The notes under the pieces are model-generated. The model searched no databases. It had not been told where the DNA came from and saw only the letters and a list, made by a program, of their open reading frames with translations. DNA of 64,000 bases from Xylaria sp. FL1777 (lineage: Eukaryota > Ascomycota > Sordariomycetes > Xylariales > Xylariaceae), in NCBI GenBank assembly GCA_022578965.1, contig MU400572.1, positions 62,001-126,000 on the forward strand. Direction: 5' to 3'. Positions within the stretch are counted from its first letter, which is position 1. The number at the start of each line of letters is the position of its first letter. Shown one piece after another: positions 50,048 to 61,114 of this stretch. The position numbers and the translations under genes are program-made.

Positions 50048-52219
50048 TCATCGGACCTCGTATCTGACCTGTTCTCTCACTTTCGTCGCAATGTCCAGTG
50101 CTTCCTGTCTTGATGTCCTAGAAAAGACGTTTATGTACGCCACAAAAGTGTTCTTTCCCCCGCTCGGGTGGGGAATCCTCTGGCCTCTCTTCAACAAGCA
50201 TCCATAGCGCCCCAAATGCTCTCTGAATTCCGGATGGCGCGTCAACAACTCAGCACAGACATCATCGGAGTCAAATATACCCTCACAAGTGCGATCAAAC
50301 TCGGCACGGATCATGACGAGAACCGTGTGGCTTTGCGCACCATTCGTGAAGGGTCGCGAGAGAACAGAGGCTCTTGCCTTGTCGCCCATGCCCAAAAGGA
50401 GCGAGACGCCCCAGTAGTCGATCCCGTATACAGACCCGGGGGTCTGAGAAGCGAACAATCCCGGGGGACGTGGGTTGATTTCTATGATCCAGGGAGTGGG
50501 TGTGTCCGCAATTGCTTCTGCGTCTCGCTTTCGAGGTCGCAGGTCTACGATGCCGTCCATTGACTGATAGCTGCACTTAGACTGAGCGATGCGCGCTTCG
50601 ACATGCATGACGCCGTTCTTGAATCCAAGTCTCTGGATAGTCTCCTTGACGGCGTTTCGCAAGGCTGTAAGTTCGTCGTCGGGTAGCGCGGAGGGAAAGA
50701 CCATGTTCGTCTCCTGAAAGTTCCTACGTTGATCTGGAGATGTCGCCTTCGTAATGGTCGTGTTGGTATCGCCGTCGTTCACATCAGCACCCTTTGGGAA
50801 ATCGTCACAGATCTCGCTGAACAGGACTTCACCATCGACGAGTACCATGTTAACGTCGACCTCAGGACCCTCGCAATACCTTTCAACCAATACTCTATCC
50901 CCTACCTCGCTCTTGCTCCTTCCAGACATCCTAGCCGCTTGTATGGCTTCCTCGAGCTCGGATGCGTCGTCTACCCGCGTGACCCCTTCGGAGTTCAGAC
51001 CGAAAGATGGCTTGACGATGAGCGGAAAGGCGAGCTGATTCTGCGGAGGCCCGACAAGGGCCAACACATCCTCAGCGCTCGACGCGAGGAACGCGGGTCT
51101 TTTCTGGAATAGCCCAAGCTTATACTTATTCGTGGCGTTCTGGAAGGAAGAAGGCAATTCATGCGGGAGTCCGAGCTGTGAAGCGGCAATGCTTACGGGG
51201 ACCTGTAGGGCCTCGACAAACGTGGCCAGGCCGTCTATCTTCATCTCCCTGTTTTTAGCCTTGTAATCTTCGACAAGCTTTACGAGCTCGTCCGCCGACG
51301 GTTCCGTCCACCAGGAAGCGGGTGCCAGGAGAAGAGCATCGTACCACGAGGCATAGTTCCCTCGTGCCAGCCATCCGTCTTCTCGGTCGATGATGACGAG
51401 GTCGATGCCCAGTGCCACGGCAGCGCGGCGCGCAAACTGCGTCCATCCGCCTCCCTCAGGGTCCTGGTTACTGCTGCCTACGAGGACGAGGCGCTTGCGA
51501 GGGATAGGCTCTGTCGAGATCCAGGGGATGAAGAACTTGTCTTTAAAGTCTGATTCTATTTCCAAGGGAACACGAATGGACAATCCAGTGCCAAGTCCGA
51601 GATCAGGCTGCATCACGTTTGACTTAAGCAAGGCTGCCCCGGCAGAAGCACGGAAAATATCCGTGAGCGAGACGCTTTCGAGAGCAAGGGGAGAGCCAGG
51701 GAAGACTTGCAACGGAGAAGCGAATGACTCCGCCTTCTCTACCCAGAATGCGTCGCAGAGACGAAAAGACACGATGTCGGACCTGATGATTGTGCCCTTT
51801 TGCAGCGGTATCACAAACCTGGCCACAGCGATTCCGGGATGCGGAGTCCCTGTTACGGCACGGAGACACTCGTGAAGGAACTTGAAGGCGTTTTCTTGTC
51901 CTAGAACCTCGGCCGTAACAAGTTGAGTCTCATGGTGCTCTGTCTGGAGTACCACTGCACGTGGCTCAGGGGTATCAATCTTCGAGGGATGAGAGATATC
52001 TGGACCCGCCGAGAAGACGACATCGACGGTCTGTAGAGGCGTCCCTCCATTTGATTCAGAGGTGATAGTCCGTGATGTTGCCCATCTACACTCGGCGCTG
52101 ATCTCTCGAGAGTCATCTGCAATTATCAGTCAGCGTGTGACCAGTATCGATTTGAGACTATGGGGATAACACTACTCACCGGTTCTAGCGCACAGAGTGA
52201 TTGAGCGTATAGCAGACAT
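50048..52219 (-). CDS. ATP-grasp ligase, carnosine-synthase-like
   Basis: Predicted 702-residue enzyme. Minus-strand exons are 52219-52180 and 52116-50048. ATP-grasp enzymes join a carboxylate to an amine or thiol through an acyl-phosphate. The first 220 residues form an N-terminal region without clear motifs; a Rossmann-like pre-grasp part follows (KRLVLVGSSNQD, ALGIDLVIIDRED). ATP-binding elements are FPLIVKPSFGLNSEGV (Lys about 382), VLVERYCEGPEVDVN (about 424-438) and the metal site VMHVEA (about 516) with WIIEINPRPPG (EINPR about 559-563). All look intact. The arrangement resembles CARNS1-type enzymes with an ATPgrasp_N domain, so a dipeptide or amide product is plausible but not shown. 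No signal peptide is visible. It lies tail to tail with the Dal5-type transporter. Confidence 0.85.
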
Positions 52220-53355
52220 GTTTGTTACGAATAAGGCCTTCTGGTTCTCTTTGGAATGATGAAATGAGTCGTGAGTTGGTGAGCCCTGAACCTAGAGAAA
52301 TCTTCTCGTGGCTGAATTGTGTAGCCATTTTATATTCCGAGTTCTCCTGGTCTTCATAGCTAGCGAACCCATCGTGTCCCTTCTCTAGGTCCAGACCCAA
52401 TAACTGAACGCTTCGTCTGAGTGAGATTATGGCCTTCATCTTGAGGATACATCTAAGCCGCAGGTCCGCACTTAGTCGCACTCGGATTCGAAGTTTCCAA
52501 TCCTTTGTTTGGACGGGAGGAGGACCTAACCTAACTAGCCGTTGGTCACGGGTCGTAGATAACCCCCTTGCTTGCGCGGTGTCCAAAGCCACCTATCCCC
52601 AAGCTGTTGGATGTTGCCTGTAGTACTTTTTAAGCTGTTATGAAACCATTGTGGCATGCTTCGCATACCAAATCTAGGGATTCCGCTCTACTACATATGA
52701 CTACGTGGTGTTCTCGGCTGTAGGCACATGGTTACTACCTCTAGGACTGATTAGCTGATAGATTGAGCTTTAAATAGCGCTAATACTGAAGGTTCGATTT
52801 AACGACAACACTGCTATCCCTAATAATAAGTTCGATTCTACGAATTGCTGTTACGGAGGAGTTGGTTCAAACGACATCAACAAATTGGTGGAATCCGTCC
52901 GCTCTTGGATTGCCTAGCCACGAGGAGGATGAGATCATGACCTGATCAAGTCATCTAGGCAAATATTTATGATGAGAGAAGGTAAGAATATAGAAGTAAA
53001 GCCTTGTAAGCTGGTGACGTCGCGCCGTATCTGCAGTAGACCGTTTACGCGTAAGAGTAGTAGCCTGTAATACCGAATGTCCACGTTGTTTTTCGGGAGG
53101 ACGCGCTTGCTTGCTTGCCTTACCATACTCTTGGAGCTGTCGAGGTATCGTCATGTTGCCAGTTCATTGGGTGGCAGACCAAGAAACGGCGTGTTTCGAA
53201 AGAAATGTTTCGATCCTGCACTACGCTAGTTCACTATGTTGGTTTCACGGACGCCAAGAAATTTCCGAAGGGAGGAAAGAAGACATAGATGTCAGAACTA
53301 ATTCTAGACTTGGGGCAGAATAGACGCACCATGCACGGTACCGTTTGGGCCGCCC

Positions 53356-53367
53356 CGCGCGCGCGCG
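53356..53367. repeat. CG dinucleotide run
   Basis: Six CG units in a row in otherwise ordinary intergenic sequence. It is a potential Z-DNA tract, and a dense CpG cluster of this kind has plainly escaped C-to-T mutation. Confidence 0.8.
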
Positions 53368-53671
53368 ATATTCCTCCTGTGTCCGACGGCTCGGGACAAT
53401 AGCAGTACACCTAAAAGCTACTAGATCACCCTATCATTTCGCAGTAGCAATAGCGGGTTGGTTGACTAGCCCGACGCAGTTGGATTGGCGGCATCGAAGC
53501 GGAGGAGAAACGCCAGTCAGCTGAGTGAGGTATGAACAGCTTAGCATCGGGTCAGGTTACGTTATACAAAATTGGAACGATGGAGTTATCCCGGCGCTGT
53601 TACACATAGAAGTTTGTGTAACCTTTTCTCTATTTCTTGTATTACGGCTCAAAAGATGCCGTAGTCCTACC

Positions 53672-53695
53672 CGCCAACTCGCCAACTCGCCAACT
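53672..53695. repeat. Three tandem CGCCAACT octamers
   Basis: Three perfect tandem copies of the 8-base unit CGCCAACT. They lie about 350 bases beyond the stop codon of the acyl-CoA synthetase gene. Confidence 0.85.
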
Positions 53696-54041
53696 TCGTG
53701 TAACGATTTGGGGAACACAGCCGGGGCTGTGCCAGGACTGAAGTTATACAAGGTGCGACTTGAATATGACATCAAGTTGTGCTGACCGCACCGTATGTGT
53801 ATCTGGCATGAATCTCTTTCTATCATCAATCTACTTGCCACTTGGCCGAAGATACTTGTATGATCCAACCGAACGCCTAGAAGTCACAATGACGTTGAGG
53901 GAGTGGCGGCCTGCTTGCTCTAGCCGAGATGTACATCGGATTTCTCCTGGAAAGTCGCCATCAGGCAACCAAATAGCGCTACTACTCGGAGCACTTCCCG
54001 AGACAAAGGGCCCCTCCACAATGAAAAAGGGGGTTGCGGGC

Positions 54042-56564
54042 TTACAGCTTGGCCCTCGCCTCGATAGCTTTGTGCGCGCCACCTTTTTCTTGAAAGTATT
54101 CCGCTACCTTCTGCCTCGCCACGCTGATGACGGATGGGTCCTCGATCGTGGCAGGATATTGAACGTCTTTGTCGTATTCTTCGTGTACGGCGTTCTCGAC
54201 AAGCTCTCTCAGGACTCTGCGCAGCGTCTTTCCCGAGCGTGTTTTGGGAATCATCCCCTTGCCTTGAATGATCCCTCCCAAGGTTGCTATGCCGCCGATC
54301 TGCTTCCGCACGTGCTGCTGGATCTCTTTGATGAGCTGTGGGTCGGGTATCGCCGACGTTGGGTGGTCTGGAATTGAAAGGGTGATGAACGCGAATGGGA
54401 GCTGCCCCTTTAGTGAGTCTGGAATCCCAACCACGCTCGCCTCCGCTATCAATGGATGCCTCGTTATAGCTTGTTCGATGGATCCTGTGAGATTTCTAAT
54501 TAGCTGTGCCAAATTGCTCCGTACATTGACCGGGGTAATGATGTGGTGTACCTGTCGAGAGTCGATGCCCTGCCGTGTTGATTAAGTCATCGCTTCGGCT
54601 CATGATACTGATGTAACCTTCGGCGTCGATTATACCGGCATCTACATGTTGAAAGTCAGCCCTACCATGGACACCGCAGACACTTATCGTTGTAGCACTT
54701 ACCACCTGTGTCGATCCATTTCCCGTCAAATCGCTTGAGGTAGCTCCTGTAGAATCTCTCCTCATCATTCCACAGCGTCACGAACCCGGTCGGGGCTAGA
54801 GGTATGCCCAGGACAATGTTTCCCATCTTCCCAGGCTTTACCTCTATGCCGTTGTCGTCTACACATCTGACATCGAACCCCGGCATAGCCTTACCTGCAC
54901 TTCCCGGTTTAATCCGCGGCAGTTGATGACCTTTCTTAGGATGCTTCCTGTTTTGACCCGCGTGTGGCACTAGGCTAATCCCTGAAATGGGCGAACCAGA
55001 TTCGGAAGACCACCAATTGTCGACGACCAAGGCACCGGGTGCCCCGTACTTCCCGATGAGATCCTGATACATCATGATGATCGAAGGCTCGGACCGCTCG
55101 CCTGCTAAAAATATCGCCCTAAGGCTTTTCAGTCCGCCTTGTTCCCCTATCCGCTTGAGGTGTCTGTTTTCCGAATCATCCCGCTTGATCGCTCTGAGAG
55201 CGGCTGTTCATTGTTAATTTCAGCAGCCCCAAAATCCTTCTTTGGTAAATTTGCTTACTAGGCGCTGTGAAGAGAGCCGACACCTTGTATTCCTGCACAA
55301 CCCGCCAGAAAGCGGAGCTGTCAGGCGTACCAATTGGTTTGCCTTCGAAAAGGACCGTTGCGGCTCCAGCGAGAAGCGGTGCATAAATGATGTACGAATG
55401 TCCAACGACCCAACCAATATCGCTACTTCGGTTTAGAAATCGCGGGCCCAAGATTCATCAGAGGGACCTTCCTCCTTACCTGGCGGTGAAGATGACGTCG
55501 CCTACATGTATTCCAAACAAGTAGCTTATGGAAAGATGCAAGCCCACGGCGTGGCCAGCAGCGGAACGTACCACGCCTTTCGGTGAGCCTGTTGTGCCAC
55601 TAAGCAATGAAATGATTTAGCATGTCGCAATGCCGAGAGTTCCGGGAGCTATGATCACGTCTTACCTGGTGTAAATGATATATACCCCTTCATTTGCTCC
55701 AACGGGTACGCACGCCGCTTTGATATTCCTCGCCCTGCAACTACGCACCATCTTGAACCAGTTTCGTTCTCCACCCGCCTTATTCAAATCGTCCCATCTT
55801 AACTCATTCCTCTGCCAAACAATGACGCGGCTAGGCTTGTGACTCGACAGTCTGATGGCTTCGTGGATGAAGGGTTTGTAACCTATCGGCGGTTTGTTCC
55901 CCTCAATACCACATGAAGCTGTAAGGATAGCAACAGGGCGTGACGCGTCGATGCGCTGAGCCAGAGATGTAGGTGCGAACCCGCCGAACACCACCGCATG
56001 AATTGCGCCTAGACGATTGATGGCAAGGATGCCTATGAGTGCTGCGGGGATCATGGGCACTTGAATCCATTGTGAGTTTGTTATCCACGATCGATTGAAT
56101 TGCATTCCCTATTGATCTACACACTACACTCTCTAGACCAGAGGCCTGGGGACAGGACTAAGGAGATTGAAAGAGCATCACTCACTGTAAACTAACACCA
56201 CGTCTCCCTTCTGAACCCCCTCATCCCTCAGCGCACCAGCTGTAGTCTCGACCTCGTCGAGAAGCTGGGCGTACGTGAGCGTCTGCTTCGCGCCCGTAAC
56301 GGGGCTGTCCCAGTAGATGGCGGGTTTGTCGCCATTGCCGGCTAGTACATGGCGGTCAACACAGTTAAAGCACGTCGAGATCTCGCCTCCATCGAACCAA
56401 CGCCAGTGCGGGTGCTCGATGTCATCCCCCAGCTTCTTGGTCGTCTTCGTCAGGATCGACGTTGGCGGTTTATGCCAATGTAGGTGAGACGCTTGCGCGG
56501 ACCAGAAGGACTCAGGATCTCTGAGTGAGTGCGATTGCACTTCGTCCTGTAGGTATTTCGACAT
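54042..56564 (-). CDS. Short-chain acyl-CoA synthetase (ACSS3/propionyl-CoA synthetase-like) with a PTS1
   Basis: Predicted 697-residue AMP-forming ligase that activates a short carboxylate to its CoA thioester. Seven minus-strand exons: 56564-56186, 56059-55666, 55599-55480, 55425-55259, 55203-54703, 54641-54552 and 54484-54042. The N-terminal ACAS_N region (DPESFWSAQASHLHWHKPP, HPHWRWFDGGEISTCFNCVD) is followed by the P-loop YTSGTTGSPKG (about 256-266), SSDIGWVVGHSYI, WIDTGDAG (about 518-524) and SRSDDLINTAGHRLST. The catalytic lysine of the C-terminal lobe is K636 in PKTRSGKTLRR. The sequence resembles ACSS3 and bacterial PrpE more than the classical acetyl-CoA synthetase. The last three residues AKL form a peroxisomal targeting signal type 1. 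Every splice keeps the frame and restores family motifs. Confidence 0.9.
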
Positions 56565-57911
56565 TGTGTTTTTGTGAGGTTGAAGAAATGAAATGTAGAT
56601 GAGCTGGAAGTGAGGGGCACGGATGGTCTGTATTAGTGACGAGCTGAAGCGGTGAAGATTATGTGAGTTATCACCAAACCTAACTCTCTTTTCTCTTTGG
56701 TCGATGACGGTGATTTTATGTAAACGCAACGCTGTGCACGCTCAAACTTCATTCGAAGACGTCGTTCCCTCAGCTTGCCTCTAAAAAGACTGCTCGGAAG
56801 GAGAGAAGGAGGCCAATTCCTCAAGATTAAACAATTAAACACATATTCAAGGAAAAGGAAAAAGAAAAAAAAAAAGCAGAGAAATATAGACTAGATAAAT
56901 AGAGGTAAGCAAAGGATTCGCCCCTGAGCTTCGGGGATAGACATGTATCACAGTCATAATTGTATGCGGTAACAGTACCCCGCATTACTCGCTGGACCGG
57001 GGTTCAGTCGGTTGGAATTCTGGGGAACCCCGGACCTTTGGTCCAGCATGTGTAGTCTAGTTAGACGTCTAGATGAACGGCTAGATAAACGGCAGCCCGA
57101 GGTTCATCGCCGAGGTTGGGTGTCGCCGTATCCCATTCATCCGATTCGTGACCCGAGTTCTTCTCCATCATCTCCGTAAGGCATCTGATACGCCAATCTG
57201 TGATGCTGCTAATCCCGATGAATAAGCGCAGTAGTGGCTGCCTTTCGGCCGAACGCGGTTAACAGAGCAGAGAACACTGTATCCGAGTGGTTTTCCAATT
57301 CCTACCATCGTTAGAAAGCCGCGGGTGTAATGACTGATAAGGTATGACGAGGATGGTGTTGCTAGCACTAGTAACCAGGTGTAAGAGCAAGACTCAGGAA
57401 TTTCCGATCCATTATTCGACTGAAGCTCCGAATGGACCAACAAATCACATCAATTCACGCAGGGTGTACTTTAGTTTGATATTGCTTCCATCATTATTCA
57501 CTACCTGCAAGTGATGTCAGCTTGGATCAGTCCTGGCTCTCATCCAACGAGATCGGACGTCCATGGCTTATCTGATACTTCTGCTGGCATTGCCCCCCTC
57601 CTCACGCCGACAAGAGCATCGGATACTACAATGCCTCGTACTGAACCGGATAGGTACTGAATCATAATAACAAATAAAACCGGTTGGATCGATGGTATAA
57701 TTGCCCCTACTCCTTAACGCCAGGTGCTGTGAGCCCAAATCTCCCAAATTCTTCTCGCGTTGCTGTCCCAGGCAATCCGGCTCCTGAATTATCTACCCGG
57801 GATAACATCTTCGCGGTTTAGTGTCCTCCATCAATCCCCATAAAATCGTGGGCGAAACCGTACCGAGACAAGCTCATCATTGGAGCTTAAAATGCCGAGT
57901 TCCCATTCCAC
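56565..57911. other. Intergenic region between acyl-CoA synthetase and ICE2
   Basis: Upstream region of the acyl-CoA synthetase gene, with an A-rich tract near 56850-56880, and the 3' flank of ICE2. No gene is supportable. Confidence 0.5.
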
Positions 57912-59286
57912 TCAATCCGTCTTCCAATGGCTGACCATGCCGCCATCTGAACTTTCATTTCCCAGATACAGTTCAATGGCATATAGACCCATAGTTGCAG
58001 CGATATTAATCCAGCGCCAAGTATTACCTCCAGCATCACCATCTCGAAGAGTCCAGCCCTCGTTATCGCTAGCAGAGAAGTGCTGTAAAAGCAGGCTTGT
58101 ATAGACGGCAATAAGAATAGAGGGCGAAAACCAGGACAAGACACCAAGCAGTCGGTTCGCCCCATCCGAGTCATCTAGCGATAGCTCTTCAATTAATACC
58201 CTCGCACCAGATTCTCGTACCGCGGGAATGATGCGGGTAGCGCAGTAGAATACTATTATTCGATAGGTTAAAGAGATCATAACCGAGGGCGCGATGGTTT
58301 GGAAAGCGGCATGAAGAAAACTTAGTGATGAATAGACAGCAGACGGTAACGACCCGAGCATGTGGAGGAAGGTCGAATAGCTTGCCATAATAATAGGCGG
58401 CAAAGGGGGGAATTCGGGTTGATTGGCCGTCTGCTCAAGCGCAGCTGCTTGGGCCTCAGGTGATTGATTGTAATCCGTAAATATCTGATAGACGCAGAGA
58501 ACGACGTAGGCGAAGAGAAACGAAGATTCGATGGGGTTTCCACGGCCGGTACCAATGCCGATGGCGCACAAAAAAACGGCCGACGTGACGGTCACGCCTA
58601 TCAGGGTCGCATCGATGTTGCTGATAGTAGGGAAGAGAGCCACCCTCCATAGGAAATACACGGCGCTTGCGATGATAGAGGCGGAGAATATGAGGAGGAG
58701 GAGCTATAAAGGAATGGTTAACAATAATATCTTGAGTGCGTTGACGTAAGAGTGATGAACTTACCACCCACGTATCGCTTCGTCCTTTGTTCACAAGCCA
58801 TCTAGAAAACTGACCGGCAGCCTGGATAACGAGGAGAGTACAGAACCCCTCAGCTAATTGGAAGACGGGGCTGGAATAGCTCAGGGTCTTGTCCCACCCA
58901 CCGAGAGTGACGGATTCCACAAGGCCGCCATTCCCGAATATCCATTCAGCCCACGTGGTGTGTTTTCGATGGCCCAGTCCACCAATAGTCCTCGATACCC
59001 AGTCTGTGCTGCTTGCATCAACGGCGAAGTTGTGTAAAGACCAGATTAGAAGAGCGGGTATGACCACCCACTGCGAAGTCTGTAGCACCTTGGTGAAGGT
59101 CCACCGCACACGCGAGTTGTCAGGTGTTGCAAGCTTCGCAGCGCTATAGACGAAGTAGAAGCCGAACAGCGCAAGGCTGTATGCCAAGCCGGTGTCGCGT
59201 CCCCCTACATCGAAAGAGATGGGTATAGAGAGTATTATAGTCAAGAGAAAGATGAAACTCGAGACAATACGAAAAAACCACCACAT
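57912..59286 (-). CDS. ICE2: ICE2-family endoplasmic reticulum membrane protein
   Basis: Predicted 437-residue multi-pass ER membrane protein. Minus-strand exons are 59286-58765 and 58703-57912 with a 61-nt intron. The N-terminus MWWFFRIVSSFIFLLTIILSIP, the VGGRDTGLAYSLALFGFYF block, and the RVRWTFTKVLQTSQWVVIPALLIWSL block are characteristic of the ICE2 family. At least eight hydrophobic segments are visible over the whole length. In yeast, Ice2 affects cortical ER inheritance and phospholipid synthesis through the Spo7-Nem1 phosphatase. The length fits the family (about 430-490). The start is the first ATG; it is preceded by a purine-rich region on the plus strand, that is, a pyrimidine-rich leader on the coding strand. 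Confidence 0.88.
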
Positions 59287-61114
59287 GGGCGCGTGTATGG
59301 TGGCTGTTGCCGCGCCGAGCTAACGAGGCGGCTTGCCAGGACGATGGATAGCTTCTTTAATAGGGGGAGCGTGGTTGGGAGGGGAGGTCGTAACAAGGCA
59401 GGCTCTTGGCGGCGGCGGCGACGGACGAGGGAGCCGACGGCGAGGGAGGGCTAGAGTTGGAGAAGGCGTTGAGGTGGCGATGCAGATGGCGTTGGCGCTG
59501 AAGTTGAGGTTGAGGCATACGCATCGACGTCGTTGAGGACTTATAGGTATGGCGATGGTGATGACGATGGCGACGTCGTGATGGTAGATCGGTAGGTTGT
59601 GCTCTGGGTCGGTGGGTAATGGCGCGGTTGAGGTGGGATGTCCGTAATCTCGAGGTCGAGGAAGATAAGGCAGGGTCGGAAGTAAGGTAGGTAGAGGGAA
59701 AGAGAGGTGGAGGGTCAAATGACAGCCCTTGTTATTAGCGGGTTGTCTTAGCCGAAGTAAAATGACAACTGTCTATCCTGCTCAGTGTTTTCGACCTGGA
59801 CAGAGAAGGGAGGCTTTCCATTCGACGTTGGTCAAATTATGAGGTTAATGTGACATCTACCTGCCTGTCCGCTTACTGATAAGTGTAAGTGGTAGGGACC
59901 TAAAAGGTTAGGTAGGTAAGGTACAATAGAGTATTGGAATGATGTATGTGGCACCCTGTGGAAGCGATGTTGCCAGGTGGCTTGTCCGCTGCTTATCCAG
60001 CGATATGGTACTATTCACATGCAATTATGGCATTCATTAATTTGACAGCTGGCAAGCATTTGGTGGTAAGGGTACTATATATACTGTACGTGCTCTTCTG
60101 AAAAGCAGTACCTATGGATCTAAGTATCTAGGGAGAGACATTAGAACATACTCGAAACAATTCTTGCATGTGCACAAAAACAAACAAAAACATTCATCTT
60201 GTGATAATGGAATCTTTTAGGACTAGGGCACTGAAAGCCACATACTTAGTGCCTAGGTAGTAGCCTACTGCAGAGGTAAGGAGCAACAAGTGGAGCTTAT
60301 TTCCTCTTTAGTTGATAGGCAATAACAAAACAAGCTTGTGTTATCAGTGGTTGCGTAAGTATGCATGGCGAGTTGCAGATGTACAATGACAATACAAGGG
60401 GATACAGGGCTGCACTAGTTTGATACATGTATGTAGCTGGCCGCCATTGGATCCACCTGGTACAGATGCCCACCCAGGAACTAACATGGAAGTATCTAAC
60501 CCCTCTATACCCCTCCAGCTCCTTGTTCGAGCTCTTCGAGTTATGATCTGGGGTACCGTAGCACAATTGTGATATATATCATGAGTTCTATGATACCCAG
60601 GTAGGTCAAGGTAAGAATGAAACTATATTACGTAAGTGAAGTACTATTTCTCTTTAAACAAATTCCTGTTGTAGCGAGGCCCCTGGTGTAGGTAAGGGTC
60701 CAATACATTTGTCAGTATACATTTCCAGAGTACGCTTTCCTACATGCAACAATCACAAAGCACTTGATGAGGTGCCTACCTTAGACGAAGAACAATATGA
60801 TACGAACGGGAATAATTCAAATTAATACGTATTCGACCAGTTATGTAAATTTAACAGCTTACTTAACGAATGTTTCTTGGGAGTACAGTAAGTACTGCGA
60901 GCTGACGGACGGTCCTCTATTTGGGAATATGATTTGTTAACGCATAATTTAGTCAGCAAATTACCTAATCAACGAGTCGTCTTGGAATCCAGGGGTATCA
61001 CGGCAGACATTGAAGCTCACGTCTAGATCCTGACAGCCTTTATTAATAAATTTGATAAACCCGCTACAACCATACAGGACGCACAGTATTGACTGAAATT
61101 ATATCAAGACAAGA
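59287..61114. other. Divergent intergenic region between ICE2 and the Fungal_trans_2 gene
   Basis: The first 450 bases are C/T-rich on the minus strand and fit the ICE2 leader. The remaining 1.4 kb is AT-leaning with a few TAGGTA words and no supportable gene. Confidence 0.5.

Larger units (their letters stand above)
52220..54041. other. Intergenic region between ATP-grasp and acyl-CoA synthetase genes
   Basis: The left part is the ATP-grasp promoter; the right part is the 3' flank of the acyl-CoA synthetase. I see no gene. Two compact repeats occur: a GC dinucleotide run at 53356-53367 and three CGCCAACT units at 53672-53695. Confidence 0.5.

Noticed and set aside
51390..51875. 161-codon plus-strand open frame
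   Set aside because: It lies fully antisense to the ATP-grasp coding exon; openness is a shadow effect of GC-biased codons.
53760..54377. 205-codon plus-strand open frame
   Set aside because: It is antisense to the last exon of the acyl-CoA synthetase, whose frame is certain. The remainder lacks motifs.
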